NCBI GenBank assembly: GCA_900554485.1
Contig: USHO01000072.1
Span: 1-6,002, forward strand
DNA from: an uncultured Eubacteriales bacterium
GTDB lineage: Bacteria > Bacillota > Clostridia > Christensenellales > Borkfalkiaceae
Direction: 5' to 3'
Length of the DNA: 6,002 nt
Shown: in pieces, positions 1-5,567 of the stretch
Position numbering within the stretch: the first letter of the stretch is position 1
Layout: the number at the start of each line of letters is the position of its first letter
Made by a program: the position numbers and the translations under genes
The notes under the pieces: model-generated
What the model saw: only the letters and a program-made list of their open reading frames with translations
The model's database searches: none
Told to the model about the DNA's origin: nothing

Positions 1-151
1 AAAAGCGCGAAAATGGCGGCGTTTTGGCAAGGTTCGTTTTATTCTTGGCTGGCATGGATAAAGCGATACGAACTTTAGCCATACGAACCCCGAAAAGACA
101 GAAACGACGACACACCGATAACCGAAAACACAGATAAAACCTGATTTTTTG
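1..151. other. Unassigned flank with two edge-truncated short frames
   Basis: No gene can be named here. A plus-strand frame is open at the left edge and stops at TAG 76-78, giving about 25 residues with a Trp/Tyr-rich end (..WLAWIKRYEL). A minus-strand frame starts at ATG 82-80, preceded by CGGGG, and stays open to position 2 for 27 codons (MAKVRIALSM..). I recognise neither, and at most one can be real. The stretch lies just beyond the 3' end and terminator of the tRNA-Ser gene, a common position for integrated DNA, but nothing visible shows integration. Confidence 0.25.
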
Positions 152-198
152 TAAAAGAAAAACCTAAACCGAACACTCTCGTATTCGATCTAGGTTTT
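152..198 (-). terminator. Rho-independent terminator of tRNA-Ser
   Basis: Read on the minus strand, arm AAACCTAGATCGAA (197-184) pairs along all 14 positions with TTCGGTTTAGGTTT (173-160), with two G-U pairs. One more A-U pair can be added at 198/159. The loop is 10 nt, and a U-rich tail (TTTTCTTTT-like, 160-152) follows. The hairpin begins a few bases after the encoded CCA end of the tRNA, as expected for a single-gene transcription unit. Confidence 0.8.
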
Positions 199-201
199 GA
201 T

Positions 202-290
202 TGGCGGAAGCGAGGGGATTCGAACCCCTGAGCCCGTTAAGACTACACGATTTCCAATCGTGCCCGTTATGACCGCTTCGATACGCTTCC
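202..290 (-). tRNA. tRNA-Ser (anticodon GGA)
   Basis: This is a class II tRNA of 89 nt including an encoded 3' CCA (204-202). The acceptor arm GGAAGCG (290-284) pairs with CGCTTCC (212-206), and the discriminator base is G (205). The anticodon stem CACGA/TCGTG encloses the loop TTGGAAA, with anticodon GGA at 255-253, which reads UCC and UCU serine codons. A long variable arm (AGTC..GGCT) and a T arm AGGGG-TTCGAAT-CCCCT are present. The long variable arm together with the G discriminator is typical of serine tRNA identity. The gene has its own promoter at 346-318 and a terminator at 198-152. Confidence 0.97.
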
Positions 291-317
291 GTATGTTTTT
301 CTTAAACTTGCCAAGTC

Positions 318-346
318 AGTTTACTATTTTTACGCGAGTTTGTCAA
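318..346 (-). promoter_or_regulatory. Promoter of tRNA-Ser
   Basis: On the minus strand there is a perfect -35 TTGACA (346-341), a 17-nt spacer and a -10 TAAACT (323-318). The predicted start falls about 20 nt before the mature tRNA 5' end at 290, leaving a short leader for RNase P to remove. It is strong and sigma-A-like, as expected for a stable RNA gene, and is divergent from the mscL promoter. Confidence 0.8.
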
Positions 347-406
347 CCGTTTTTCGCTTATATAATCTCAATTTTCTTTTTTTTGAAATTTTTCGCCCGA
401 ATTGTA

Positions 407-435
407 TTGAAAAATAATTCAAAAAGTGTTACAAT
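407..435 (+). promoter_or_regulatory. Promoter of the mscL-lgt operon
   Basis: TTGAAA (407-412), a 17-nt spacer and TACAAT (430-435) make a close sigma-A match. The predicted transcript starts near 442, leaving a leader of about 28 nt that carries AGGAG at 457-461, 8 nt before the mscL ATG at 470. This location rules out any longer mscL frame starting upstream. Confidence 0.75.
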
Positions 436-469
436 ATACCCGAGATCTATATATACAGGAGTTTGCGTT

Positions 470-1069
470 ATGAAAAAATTCTTTGCGGAATTCAAAAAGT
501 TCATAACCCGCGGCAACGTAATGGACCTTGCCGTCGGCGTTATCATCGGCGGCGCATTCACGTCAATCGTAAACGCACTTTCAAACAACATTCTTCGCCC
601 CGTCATCAACTGGATAATCGCGGCGATATGCGGTCAGCCGTCGCTTTCGGGCATCTACACCTTCCTTAAAAAAGTAGAAGTCACCGACGCCGCCACGGGC
701 ATTACATCGATCGACCTTACCAACTCGATTTACATCGACTGGGGTGCGTTTATAAACGCAATCATCAACTTCCTTATAATCGCGTTCGTACTTTTCGTCA
801 TAGTTAAAGCCATCAATAAATTCAACGAAGGCGTCAACGAAATGGTAAACGGCAACGGCGTATTCACCAAACAGGAAATACGCAAACTTCGCCGCGAAGG
901 CAAAACCACCAAAGAAATCCGCGTTCTCGAACAGGAAAAACTCGCAGCGGACAAGAAAGCCGAAGAAGAACGCAAAGCGGAAGAGGCTAAAAACGCTCCC
1001 CCCACGCAGGAAGAACTGCTTACCGATATTCTCGCCGAATTGAAAGCCCAAAACGGTAAAGCGGAATAA
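470..1069 (+). CDS. mscL: Large-conductance mechanosensitive channel MscL
   Basis: MscL forms a homopentameric pore in the cytoplasmic membrane that opens when membrane tension rises, releasing solutes during hypo-osmotic shock. The 199-residue product starts with the family N-terminal helix (KKFFAEFKKF), then the hallmark RGNVMDLAVGVIIG segment (14-27) entering TM1 (about 16-46). A periplasmic-side loop follows (about 52-90), then TM2 (about 92-116). The C-terminal bundle helix is visible near 179-194 (TQEELLTDILAELKAQ). Usual MscL length is about 130-150 residues. The excess is a charged Lys/Glu/Arg-rich stretch (about 119-177) between TM2 and the C-terminal helix, predicted cytoplasmic and helical. 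The ATG at 470 is chosen because AGGAG lies 8 nt upstream, the promoter ends at 435 and homology begins there; the frame is open further upstream but runs into the tRNA gene. lgt follows after 22 nt, so the two are probably cotranscribed. Confidence 0.95.
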   Translation: MKKFFAEFKKFITRGNVMDLAVGVIIGGAFTSIVNALSNNILRPVINWIIAAICGQPSLSGIYTFLKKVEVTDAATGITSIDLTNSIYIDWGAFINAIINFLIIAFVLFVIVKAINKFNEGVNEMVNGNGVFTKQEIRKLRREGKTTKEIRVLEQEKLAADKKAEEERKAEEAKNAPPTQEELLTDILAELKAQNGKAE

Positions 1070-1091
1070 ACACTATTAAGGAGTATCCCTT

Positions 1092-1919
1092 ATGTATCCC
1101 GATTATCTTATAACCATAGGCGGAAAAGGTTACGTCACTCTGTACGGCATAATGATTGCAATCGGCATTTTATGCTGTTTCATAACCCTGACCGTATATG
1201 TCAAGAAGAAAAACGTCGACGAAAAAATCGCCGATTTCGTCTTTTACGTCGCAATTATAGCAATCGCGCTCGGATTTTTATCCGCAACGCTCTTTCAGTC
1301 GGTATACAACTATATCGAAGACCCGTCGCACGGTTTCGAGTTCGGCGGCATGACCTTTATAGGCGGACTTATCGGAGGCGTCGGAGTATTCCTCATCATC
1401 TATTTCTCCACCAAAAACAATATCCGTAAAGATTACAAAGGCTCGCTTATAGATATAATGCCGGTCGTGCCGTGCTGTATCACGGTAGCGCACGGTTTCG
1501 GGCGTATAGGCTGTTTCTTCGCGGGGTGTTGTTACGGCAAAGAGACGAGCGGACCGCTCGGAATGAAATTCCCCGACCTTAAAAACCCCGTCTACCCCAC
1601 CCAACTTTACGAGGCGATTTTTCTGTTTATCTTCTTCGCGGTATTATGTTATCTTGCGTTCAAGGTCAACACTAAAGGCAATCTCAATATGGGTATATAC
1701 TGTATCGGATACGGAATTTTCAGATTTCTAATAGAATTTCTGCGCGGCGACGACAGAGGTAAACTCTTCAACCTGCTTTCTCCGTCGCAGTTCTGGTCGA
1801 TAGTGATGATAATCATCGGCGTATTCCTTATCTTCGCCCTGCCTAAAATCGAGGCTGCGATAAAGGCTAAACGCACGGTCGGTCAGACAGACGACAACGA
1901 ACAGGCAGAAAAAGAATAA
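1092..1919 (+). CDS. lgt: Lgt-family prolipoprotein diacylglyceryl transferase
   Basis: Lgt moves a diacylglyceryl group from phosphatidylglycerol to the lipobox cysteine of prolipoproteins, the first step of lipoprotein maturation in the cytoplasmic membrane. The 275-residue protein is polytopic. It shows Y18 in LYGI, GGMTFIGGLIGG (85-96), HGFGRIGCFFAGCCYG (134-149), YPTQLYEA (168-175) and YGIFRFLIEFLR (207-218), all of which align with Lgt landmarks. It is divergent: against the E. coli protein as I recall it, His103 in the HGG motif is Ile90, and Asn146 and Glu151 of the GNFINGE signature are Cys141 and Cys146. The equivalents of R143 (R138), G154 (G149), R239 (R211) and E243 (E215) are kept. 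A charged tail ends the protein. The ATG has AAGGAG 8 nt upstream. It is the second gene of the mscL operon and stops just before a strong terminator. Family membership is firm; the exact activity is less certain. Confidence 0.88.
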   Translation: MYPDYLITIGGKGYVTLYGIMIAIGILCCFITLTVYVKKKNVDEKIADFVFYVAIIAIALGFLSATLFQSVYNYIEDPSHGFEFGGMTFIGGLIGGVGVFLIIYFSTKNNIRKDYKGSLIDIMPVVPCCITVAHGFGRIGCFFAGCCYGKETSGPLGMKFPDLKNPVYPTQLYEAIFLFIFFAVLCYLAFKVNTKGNLNMGIYCIGYGIFRFLIEFLRGDDRGKLFNLLSPSQFWSIVMIIIGVFLIFALPKIEAAIKAKRTVGQTDDNEQAEKE

Positions 1920-1941
1920 ATCCGATAAAAAATCTCAACGG

Positions 1942-1980
1942 ATACGGCGAGCGGAAATTTCCGCTCGCCGTATATTTTAA
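1942..1980. terminator. Bidirectional terminator between convergent genes
   Basis: A perfect 32-bp palindrome (1942-1973) has the arm ATACGGCGAGCGGAAA and its exact reverse complement. The RNA would form a GC-rich stem closed by an AAAUUU-type tip. On the plus strand it is followed at once by TATTTT, ending the mscL-lgt transcript. On the minus strand a run of six T (1933-1928) lies about 8 nt beyond the stem, so it can also end the transcript of the flavin reductase gene, whose stop codon lies at 1990-1988. Confidence 0.85.
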
Positions 1981-1987
1981 GTTTATT

Positions 1988-2548
1988 TCATTTTTTCAGA
2001 GCCAAGCCGTCGCGAAACGCCGAACCTGCCCTTTTACCCATAGCGAAATATCCGTTTCCTGCCGGGTCGTAAGATATGGGGCAAAGTTTGGTCGGGTCGA
2101 CCTTACCGTCCGTCAGAATACTTTCGTCAGCCAGAACGTTTACGATTTTGCCGTAGACGCATTCGGCTTTTTCGTCGATATAATCGAGTTCGCATTCGAG
2201 CGTAAGCGGCAGATCTTCGATTACCGGCGCGTCCACGCGATTGCTTTTACCCAGAACGAAACCGCTCTTTTTCATTTTGTCTTTATCGTCGTTTGCCGAA
2301 ACGATGCCTATATAATCGCACTGCGCGACGTGCTTTTCGTCCGCAACGGCAACGGTAAACGCCTTGCGCTTTTTAATGTTTTTTACGGTTTTATGGCTCG
2401 GGCTTAAATAAAGCGCGATACCGTCGAAATCGCATATCGTACCCCACGCTGCATTCATCGCGTCGGGGGTTCCGTCTTCCGAATAACTGCCGATTATAAG
2501 CACCGGCATCGGGAAGACATAAGGCTTTGCGCCTAAATCTTTTTTCAA
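1988..2548 (-). CDS. Flavin reductase-family (flavoredoxin-like) protein
   Basis: The 186-residue protein fits the flavin reductase-like / flavoredoxin family, which binds FMN in a split beta-barrel and takes part in NAD(P)H- or ferredoxin-linked electron transfer. Visible features are PYVFPMPVLIIGSYSEDGTP at the N-terminus (9-28), NAAWG (32-36) followed by ALYLSPSHKT (45-54), NIKKRKAFTV (57-66), and the C-terminal ISYDPAGNGYFAMG (158-171). Length is normal for the family, there is no signal peptide or membrane segment, and a cytoplasmic dimer would be expected. The start is a TTG at 2548, chosen because GGAGG lies 7 nt upstream and the family's N-terminal strand begins soon after; there is no ATG nearby. 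It lies 44 nt downstream of the nadD-yqeK-rsfS frame and may also have its own promoter (2596-2567). The physiological substrate cannot be read from sequence. Confidence 0.88.
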   Translation of the reverse strand: MKKDLGAKPYVFPMPVLIIGSYSEDGTPDAMNAAWGTICDFDGIALYLSPSHKTVKNIKKRKAFTVAVADEKHVAQCDYIGIVSANDDKDKMKKSGFVLGKSNRVDAPVIEDLPLTLECELDYIDEKAECVYGKIVNVLADESILTDGKVDPTKLCPISYDPAGNGYFAMGKRAGSAFRDGLALKK

Positions 2549-2560
2549 TGCAGTTCCTCC
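2549..2560 (-). promoter_or_regulatory. Ribosome binding site that sets a TTG start
   Basis: On the minus strand GGAGG (2560-2556) is followed by a 7-nt spacer and TTG (2548-2546). No ATG or GTG is available in frame at this spacing, so the TTG is the likely initiation codon of the flavin reductase gene. Confidence 0.75.
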
Positions 2561-2566
2561 GCTTTT

Positions 2567-2596
2567 ATTATATTTTTAACCGAAGACGTTTTTCAG
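2567..2596 (-). promoter_or_regulatory. Possible internal promoter for the flavin reductase gene
   Basis: On the minus strand a consensus -10 TATAAT (2572-2567) follows a moderate -35 CTGAAA (2596-2591) with an 18-nt spacer. The -35 overlaps the TGA stop of the upstream fusion gene. The transcript would begin about 12-15 nt before the TTG start codon region and include its GGAGG. A 10-bp hairpin (2605-2596 with 2587-2578, two G-U pairs) overlaps the same bases; on this strand it lacks a U-tract, so it is not a clear terminator. Confidence 0.45.
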
Positions 2597-4080
2597 CCTT
2601 CGATTTTTTCTGCGTTATCGCCGTCGACCCACAGTCTTTCGAGATGATAGAACAGTCTGGTCTCGTCGTTGAACACATGCAGAATGACGTCGCCGAAGTC
2701 GACGACAGCCCATCTGCAATCGTCAAGTCCTTCTTTGCGTATAACCTCGCCGCCCTCTTTTTCGACAGCCTCCATCGCGTATTCGGACAGCGATCTGACT
2801 TGCGTAGTGGATTTCCCGCTTGCGATGATAAAGTAGTCGGCAAGCACGGTTTTACCGCGCACGTCGATTTTAAGAACGTCGAACGCCTTTTTCTGTACGA
2901 GCGTATTGCAAATAAGTTCCGCTTTGGTTTTAGAATCCATAATTTTATCCTCCGTTACGGCTATATAATCTATTGCCTCTTTGGTTTTATAATAAACGGG
3001 TTTACCCGATCGAACGACGAATTCGTAAGATTTTTTTATCGCCGCGACGAAACCTCTTTCAAAATCGTCGTCGGCAATCTTCCTTAAATCGTTCACACCG
3101 TCGAAATGCCTGTTTTTTTCGAGCATGTCCGCCGTAAAAATCAATTTGCCGAGATTGCTCATTTCCGCTTTGCCGCTGGTATGATACCTTATGGCGTCAA
3201 GCACGTCTTCGTCTTTTACGCCGAGGACGTTTTCGGCTATATACGCGCCGAGATACTGGTGTATTACCGGTTCGGGAACGTCCTGCGGAAGAACAAACCC
3301 CGGATAATCTTCGGGCTTTTTATACTTCGCGCAATCGTGCAGCAGAGCGGCAGTAAGTACCTTGTTTTTATCAAGTCCGTAATACCCGGCGTGACCGAGC
3401 GCGTATTCCGCGACGCCCGCCGTATGCTCCACCCGTTCCTTTTTCAGATTATCGCGTATAAACGCGAATTTATCGTCGGCTTTATACAAGCCGTTTTTCT
3501 CGATATATTCAGCCACGGCATCCGGAATAAGTCCGTTTACCGAAAGCGACAACATAAGTCTTATTTTTATTTCGGTACTTGAAACTTCCATCCCGCCGAA
3601 CGGCAGAACGGGCGGCTTTATGCCGAACGCGCGTTCAAAATCGGCAACGGTAAAATCGGCGGTTTCTCCGTCGCCTTTGCGGTATGCGAGCAACGGCACG
3701 GAAAGTCGCAGTATTTCTTTCGGATTTTTCCATTCTGCGAAAGACTTCATCATATCCGTACCCATAAGAAACAATATCTTTTTATGAGGGTATTTTTCTT
3801 TCAGGTATCCGATCGTCAGATACGAATAACTCTTCCCTTCCTTTTTTATCTCGTAATCATCGATCTTTACGCCCGGAACGTCTCCGAAAGCGAGTTCGCA
3901 CATTTTATATCGATCATCCGCGGCGGCAGCGTAAAGCGTCTGTTTATGCGGCGGCAGAAAAGTCGGCGTAACGAGTATTTCCGCGCCGGGATAAGCCTTC
4001 GACGCGGCTATAAGCATTTCGCGGTGTCCGATATGCGGCGGATCGAACGTTCCGCCGAAAAAAATCAGAAAATCGTCCAT
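2593..4080 (-). CDS. nadD: NadD-YqeK-RsfS three-domain fusion protein
   Basis: One 495-residue frame carries three proteins that Bacillus encodes separately in this order. Residues 1-200 are nicotinate mononucleotide adenylyltransferase NadD (NaMN + ATP to NaAD + PPi): GGTFDPPHIGH (9-19) with the HIGH nucleotidyl-transfer motif, GTDM (107-110), and SSTEIKIRL (167-175) matching the C-terminal SSTxIR motif. Residues about 203-377 are YqeK, an HD-domain hydrolase of Ap4A: H219, H248-D249, H274, YHTSGKAEMS (299-308) and ADMLEKNR (317-324) match the family's metal and substrate residues. Residues 381-495 are RsfS, which binds ribosomal protein uL14 and blocks 30S-50S joining: ADYFIIASGKSTTQVR (414-429), WAVVDFGDVILHVF (457-470) and FYHLERLW (477-484). 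No domain looks degraded. A further ATG with a good ribosome site lies at the RsfS boundary (2940). The start ATG at 4080 is fixed by the GGTFDP motif eight residues later. It is probably cytoplasmic. A sequencing error that removed a stop codon remains possible. Confidence 0.92.
   Translation of the reverse strand: MDDFLIFFGGTFDPPHIGHREMLIAASKAYPGAEILVTPTFLPPHKQTLYAAAADDRYKMCELAFGDVPGVKIDDYEIKKEGKSYSYLTIGYLKEKYPHKKILFLMGTDMMKSFAEWKNPKEILRLSVPLLAYRKGDGETADFTVADFERAFGIKPPVLPFGGMEVSSTEIKIRLMLSLSVNGLIPDAVAEYIEKNGLYKADDKFAFIRDNLKKERVEHTAGVAEYALGHAGYYGLDKNKVLTAALLHDCAKYKKPEDYPGFVLPQDVPEPVIHQYLGAYIAENVLGVKDEDVLDAIRYHTSGKAEMSNLGKLIFTADMLEKNRHFDGVNDLRKIADDDFERGFVAAIKKSYEFVVRSGKPVYYKTKEAIDYIAVTEDKIMDSKTKAELICNTLVQKKAFDVLKIDVRGKTVLADYFIIASGKSTTQVRSLSEYAMEAVEKEGGEVIRKEGLDDCRWAVVDFGDVILHVFNDETRLFYHLERLWVDGDNAEKIEG
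2938..2953 (-). promoter_or_regulatory. Internal ribosome binding site and ATG for free RsfS
   Basis: Inside the fusion frame, GGAGG (2953-2949) lies 8 nt before ATG (2940-2938), which is codon 381. Starting there gives a 115-residue protein that is a complete RsfS of normal family length (about 105-120). The SD bases encode part of the residues Thr-Glu-Asp in the short YqeK-RsfS linker. This is what an ordinary rsfS start would look like just downstream of a yqeK gene. Free RsfS may therefore be made alongside the fusion, though translation from here is inferred and not shown. Confidence 0.65.
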
Positions 4081-4086
4081 AAATAA

Positions 4087-4115
4087 ATCCTAGCACATTT
4101 CCGTCGATTTTTCAA
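4087..4115 (-). promoter_or_regulatory. Promoter of the nadD-yqeK-rsfS frame
   Basis: On the minus strand TTGAAA (4115-4110), a 17-nt spacer and TAGGAT (4092-4087) are preceded by TGC, making an extended -10. Only 6 nt separate the -10 from the ATG at 4080, which would place transcription start at or next to the initiation codon. The same bases supply AGGA 7 nt before the ATG, so they may instead act as a Shine-Dalgarno site for a transcript begun further upstream. Confidence 0.5.
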
Positions 4116-4150
4116 GTTTATAAATGCGATTTTCGGTCGATAAACGAAAT

Positions 4151-4891
4151 ATGAAGAAAAACATATTCGCCGTAATATCCGACGGAGCATTCGTCGTCAT
4201 ATTTTCATACCTTTCGGTTTACGCCGTAACGGCGTATTACCTCGCGAAAATTCCGTCCGCGGTCATAGCGTCGGCGGCAAGCGTCATTGCGCTGTCGGTG
4301 TTTTCGATTCTGACAGGAAAGAAAAGACGCTCGGCAGCGGTAACTGCCGAAAACAAAAACTTTGCCGAACTCGTAAAATATTCTCTTGCGTTTATGCCGA
4401 AGTCGGAATACGATACCGTCGCAAAACGGCTGAAACCGCTTGCGGACGGCACGAACGCAGTATGCGATTTCGGGCTTAAACCTCTTGACGACGACTCTGT
4501 CGCGGCGGCAATAGCGGTCTGCGGCGGTCTACCCGCCACGGTGTTCGCAGTGTTGTTCGACGATTCGGCAAAAAAACTTGCTGACTGTTCGGACGGCAAA
4601 ATCCGGTTGATACCGCTCGGCGAATTTATATCGGTTTTCGGTAAAGACGACCCTATTTTGTCTTACGGATTCATCCCCGGGAAACCGAAGATAAAACCGT
4701 CGGAAATTTTCAGGGCGACACTGAAACCGAAAGTCGCGATAAGGTTCGCTTTTTACGGATTGCTCTTGTTGATTTTAAGCAGATTCGTGTTTTACCCTCT
4801 GTTATATATAATCGTCGGGTGTATATTCGTTTTATACGCGCTTGCCGCGTTCACTTTCGGCAAAGTCAGCCGAGCAAAGAATACGGAATAG
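4151..4891 (+). CDS. Unrecognised membrane protein with a soluble central domain
   Basis: I do not recognise this family. From the ATG at 4151 the product is 246 residues. Two hydrophobic segments near the N-terminus (about 11-32 and 35-55) are followed by a basic KKRR (57-60), a soluble region of about 130 residues (61-190), and two more hydrophobic segments at the C-terminus (about 195-211 and 212-236). The KKRR patch suggests, by the positive-inside rule, that the central region is cytoplasmic. That region alternates strand- and helix-like stretches (TVFAVLFDD, then a helix, then KIRLIPLGEFISVF), a pattern faintly like degenerate PD-(D/E)xK folds, but I see no catalytic set. An in-frame ATG at 4124 would add nine residues. 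4151 is preferred because a TATAAA at 4119-4124 may be the -10 and overlaps the earlier ATG. No good ribosome site precedes either, so the start is uncertain. It is divergent from nadD (70 nt between starts) and its 3' end overlaps the next, minus-strand gene by 26 bp. Confidence 0.75.
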   Translation: MKKNIFAVISDGAFVVIFSYLSVYAVTAYYLAKIPSAVIASAASVIALSVFSILTGKKRRSAAVTAENKNFAELVKYSLAFMPKSEYDTVAKRLKPLADGTNAVCDFGLKPLDDDSVAAAIAVCGGLPATVFAVLFDDSAKKLADCSDGKIRLIPLGEFISVFGKDDPILSYGFIPGKPKIKPSEIFRATLKPKVAIRFAFYGLLLLILSRFVFYPLLYIIVGCIFVLYALAAFTFGKVSRAKNTE

Positions 4892-5546
4892 TATCGAATA
4901 TCCTGTCGGCATACGCCTTGTCTTTCTTCGCGACGAAATCATAAGCCTTCGCCATATAATTTATCCTGCCGAAATGCACGTCCGACGCAACGACGTCGAC
5001 CAGTTTTTCTTTTATCAGTTTACGGGCGAACTTATATTCGTCCTTAAACGTTTTGTCCATAAGCGAACGCGCGTTCACCTGAATAAGCGCGCCTCTTTGT
5101 TTCAACCTTTCGACAAGCGGAATATCCTGCGTGTAAACAAAGCGTTCTATATGCGCGAGAACCGCCTTATATCCCGCTATTCTGATATTATACACCAACT
5201 CATCGACGTCTGTCAGGTCGTCGTAAGGCAATTCGATAAGCACGCACTTACCGTTACCGAGAGTCATCAGACTTTTGTTTTCCACGTCGCGCGGAGTCCT
5301 TACGGCGATTTCTCTGCCGAGGTAAAGTTCTACGCCGACCGCCCTTACGCGCGGATCGGACGCGAATTCGGCGAACGCCGCCCTGACGGCATCGTCCGGC
5401 ATATTATAACGACCTCTTAAATGCGGCGTAAGAACGACGCGGGTAACGCCCTGCGCCTTTTCTTCTTCGAGCATACTTATCGCGATATCGTAACTCCCGC
5501 AACCGTCGTCGACGCACGGAAGTATATGGGTGTGCAAGTCCGTCAT
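4866..5546 (-). CDS. CpsB/YwqE-type PHP-domain tyrosine-protein phosphatase
   Basis: This 226-residue protein belongs to the PHP-fold, manganese-dependent protein-tyrosine phosphatases (CpsB/Cps4B, YwqE), which dephosphorylate bacterial tyrosine kinases that control capsule and exopolysaccharide export. Metal ligands and motifs appear in family order: DLHTHILP (3-10, with H5 and H7), VDDG (12-15), TPH (40-42), the Glu of GVELYLG (E73), LIELPY (103-108, E105), AHIERF (131-136, usually AHPERY), QVNARS (156-161) and ASDVH (187-191). Length is close to the family norm and there is no membrane segment. The ATG has a GGAGG-type site 6 nt upstream. It follows rarA by 21 nt and is probably cotranscribed with it. 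No tyrosine kinase or capsule gene is seen in the window, so its partner is unknown. Related PHP enzymes act on other phosphoesters, which leaves some doubt on substrate. Confidence 0.9.
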   Translation of the reverse strand: MTDLHTHILPCVDDGCGSYDIAISMLEEEKAQGVTRVVLTPHLRGRYNMPDDAVRAAFAEFASDPRVRAVGVELYLGREIAVRTPRDVENKSLMTLGNGKCVLIELPYDDLTDVDELVYNIRIAGYKAVLAHIERFVYTQDIPLVERLKQRGALIQVNARSLMDKTFKDEYKFARKLIKEKLVDVVASDVHFGRINYMAKAYDFVAKKDKAYADRIFDTIPYSLLG

Positions 5547-5567
5547 AATACCCCTCCACGAAATATC

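Noticed and set aside
197..469. N-terminal extension of the mscL frame by 91 residues
   Set aside because: It runs through the tRNA-Ser gene and upstream of the mscL promoter; the ribosome site and MscL homology fix the start at 470.
581..1051. 156-codon minus-strand frame opposite mscL
   Set aside because: It is a Phe/Tyr-rich mirror of the MscL coding frame with no motif of its own.
2578..2611. Hairpin followed by six T on the plus strand, resembling a plus-strand terminator
   Set aside because: No plus-strand gene ends here and the stem has two mismatches when read on the plus strand; it would act only on antisense RNA.
2527..3582. Two long open frames on the plus strand (2527-3087 and 3106-3582)
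   Set aside because: They lie opposite the NadD-YqeK-RsfS gene, have no recognisable domains and are mirror frames of well-supported coding sequence.
4098..4124. Plus-strand promoter for the membrane-protein gene (TATAAA at 4119-4124)
   Set aside because: The -10 is fair but no acceptable -35 lies at 15-18 nt, so it is mentioned only as support for the start choice.
4842..5420. 192-codon plus-strand frame
   Set aside because: It lies opposite the PHP phosphatase gene, whose metal-binding motifs are complete in order; the plus frame shows no domain or ribosome site.
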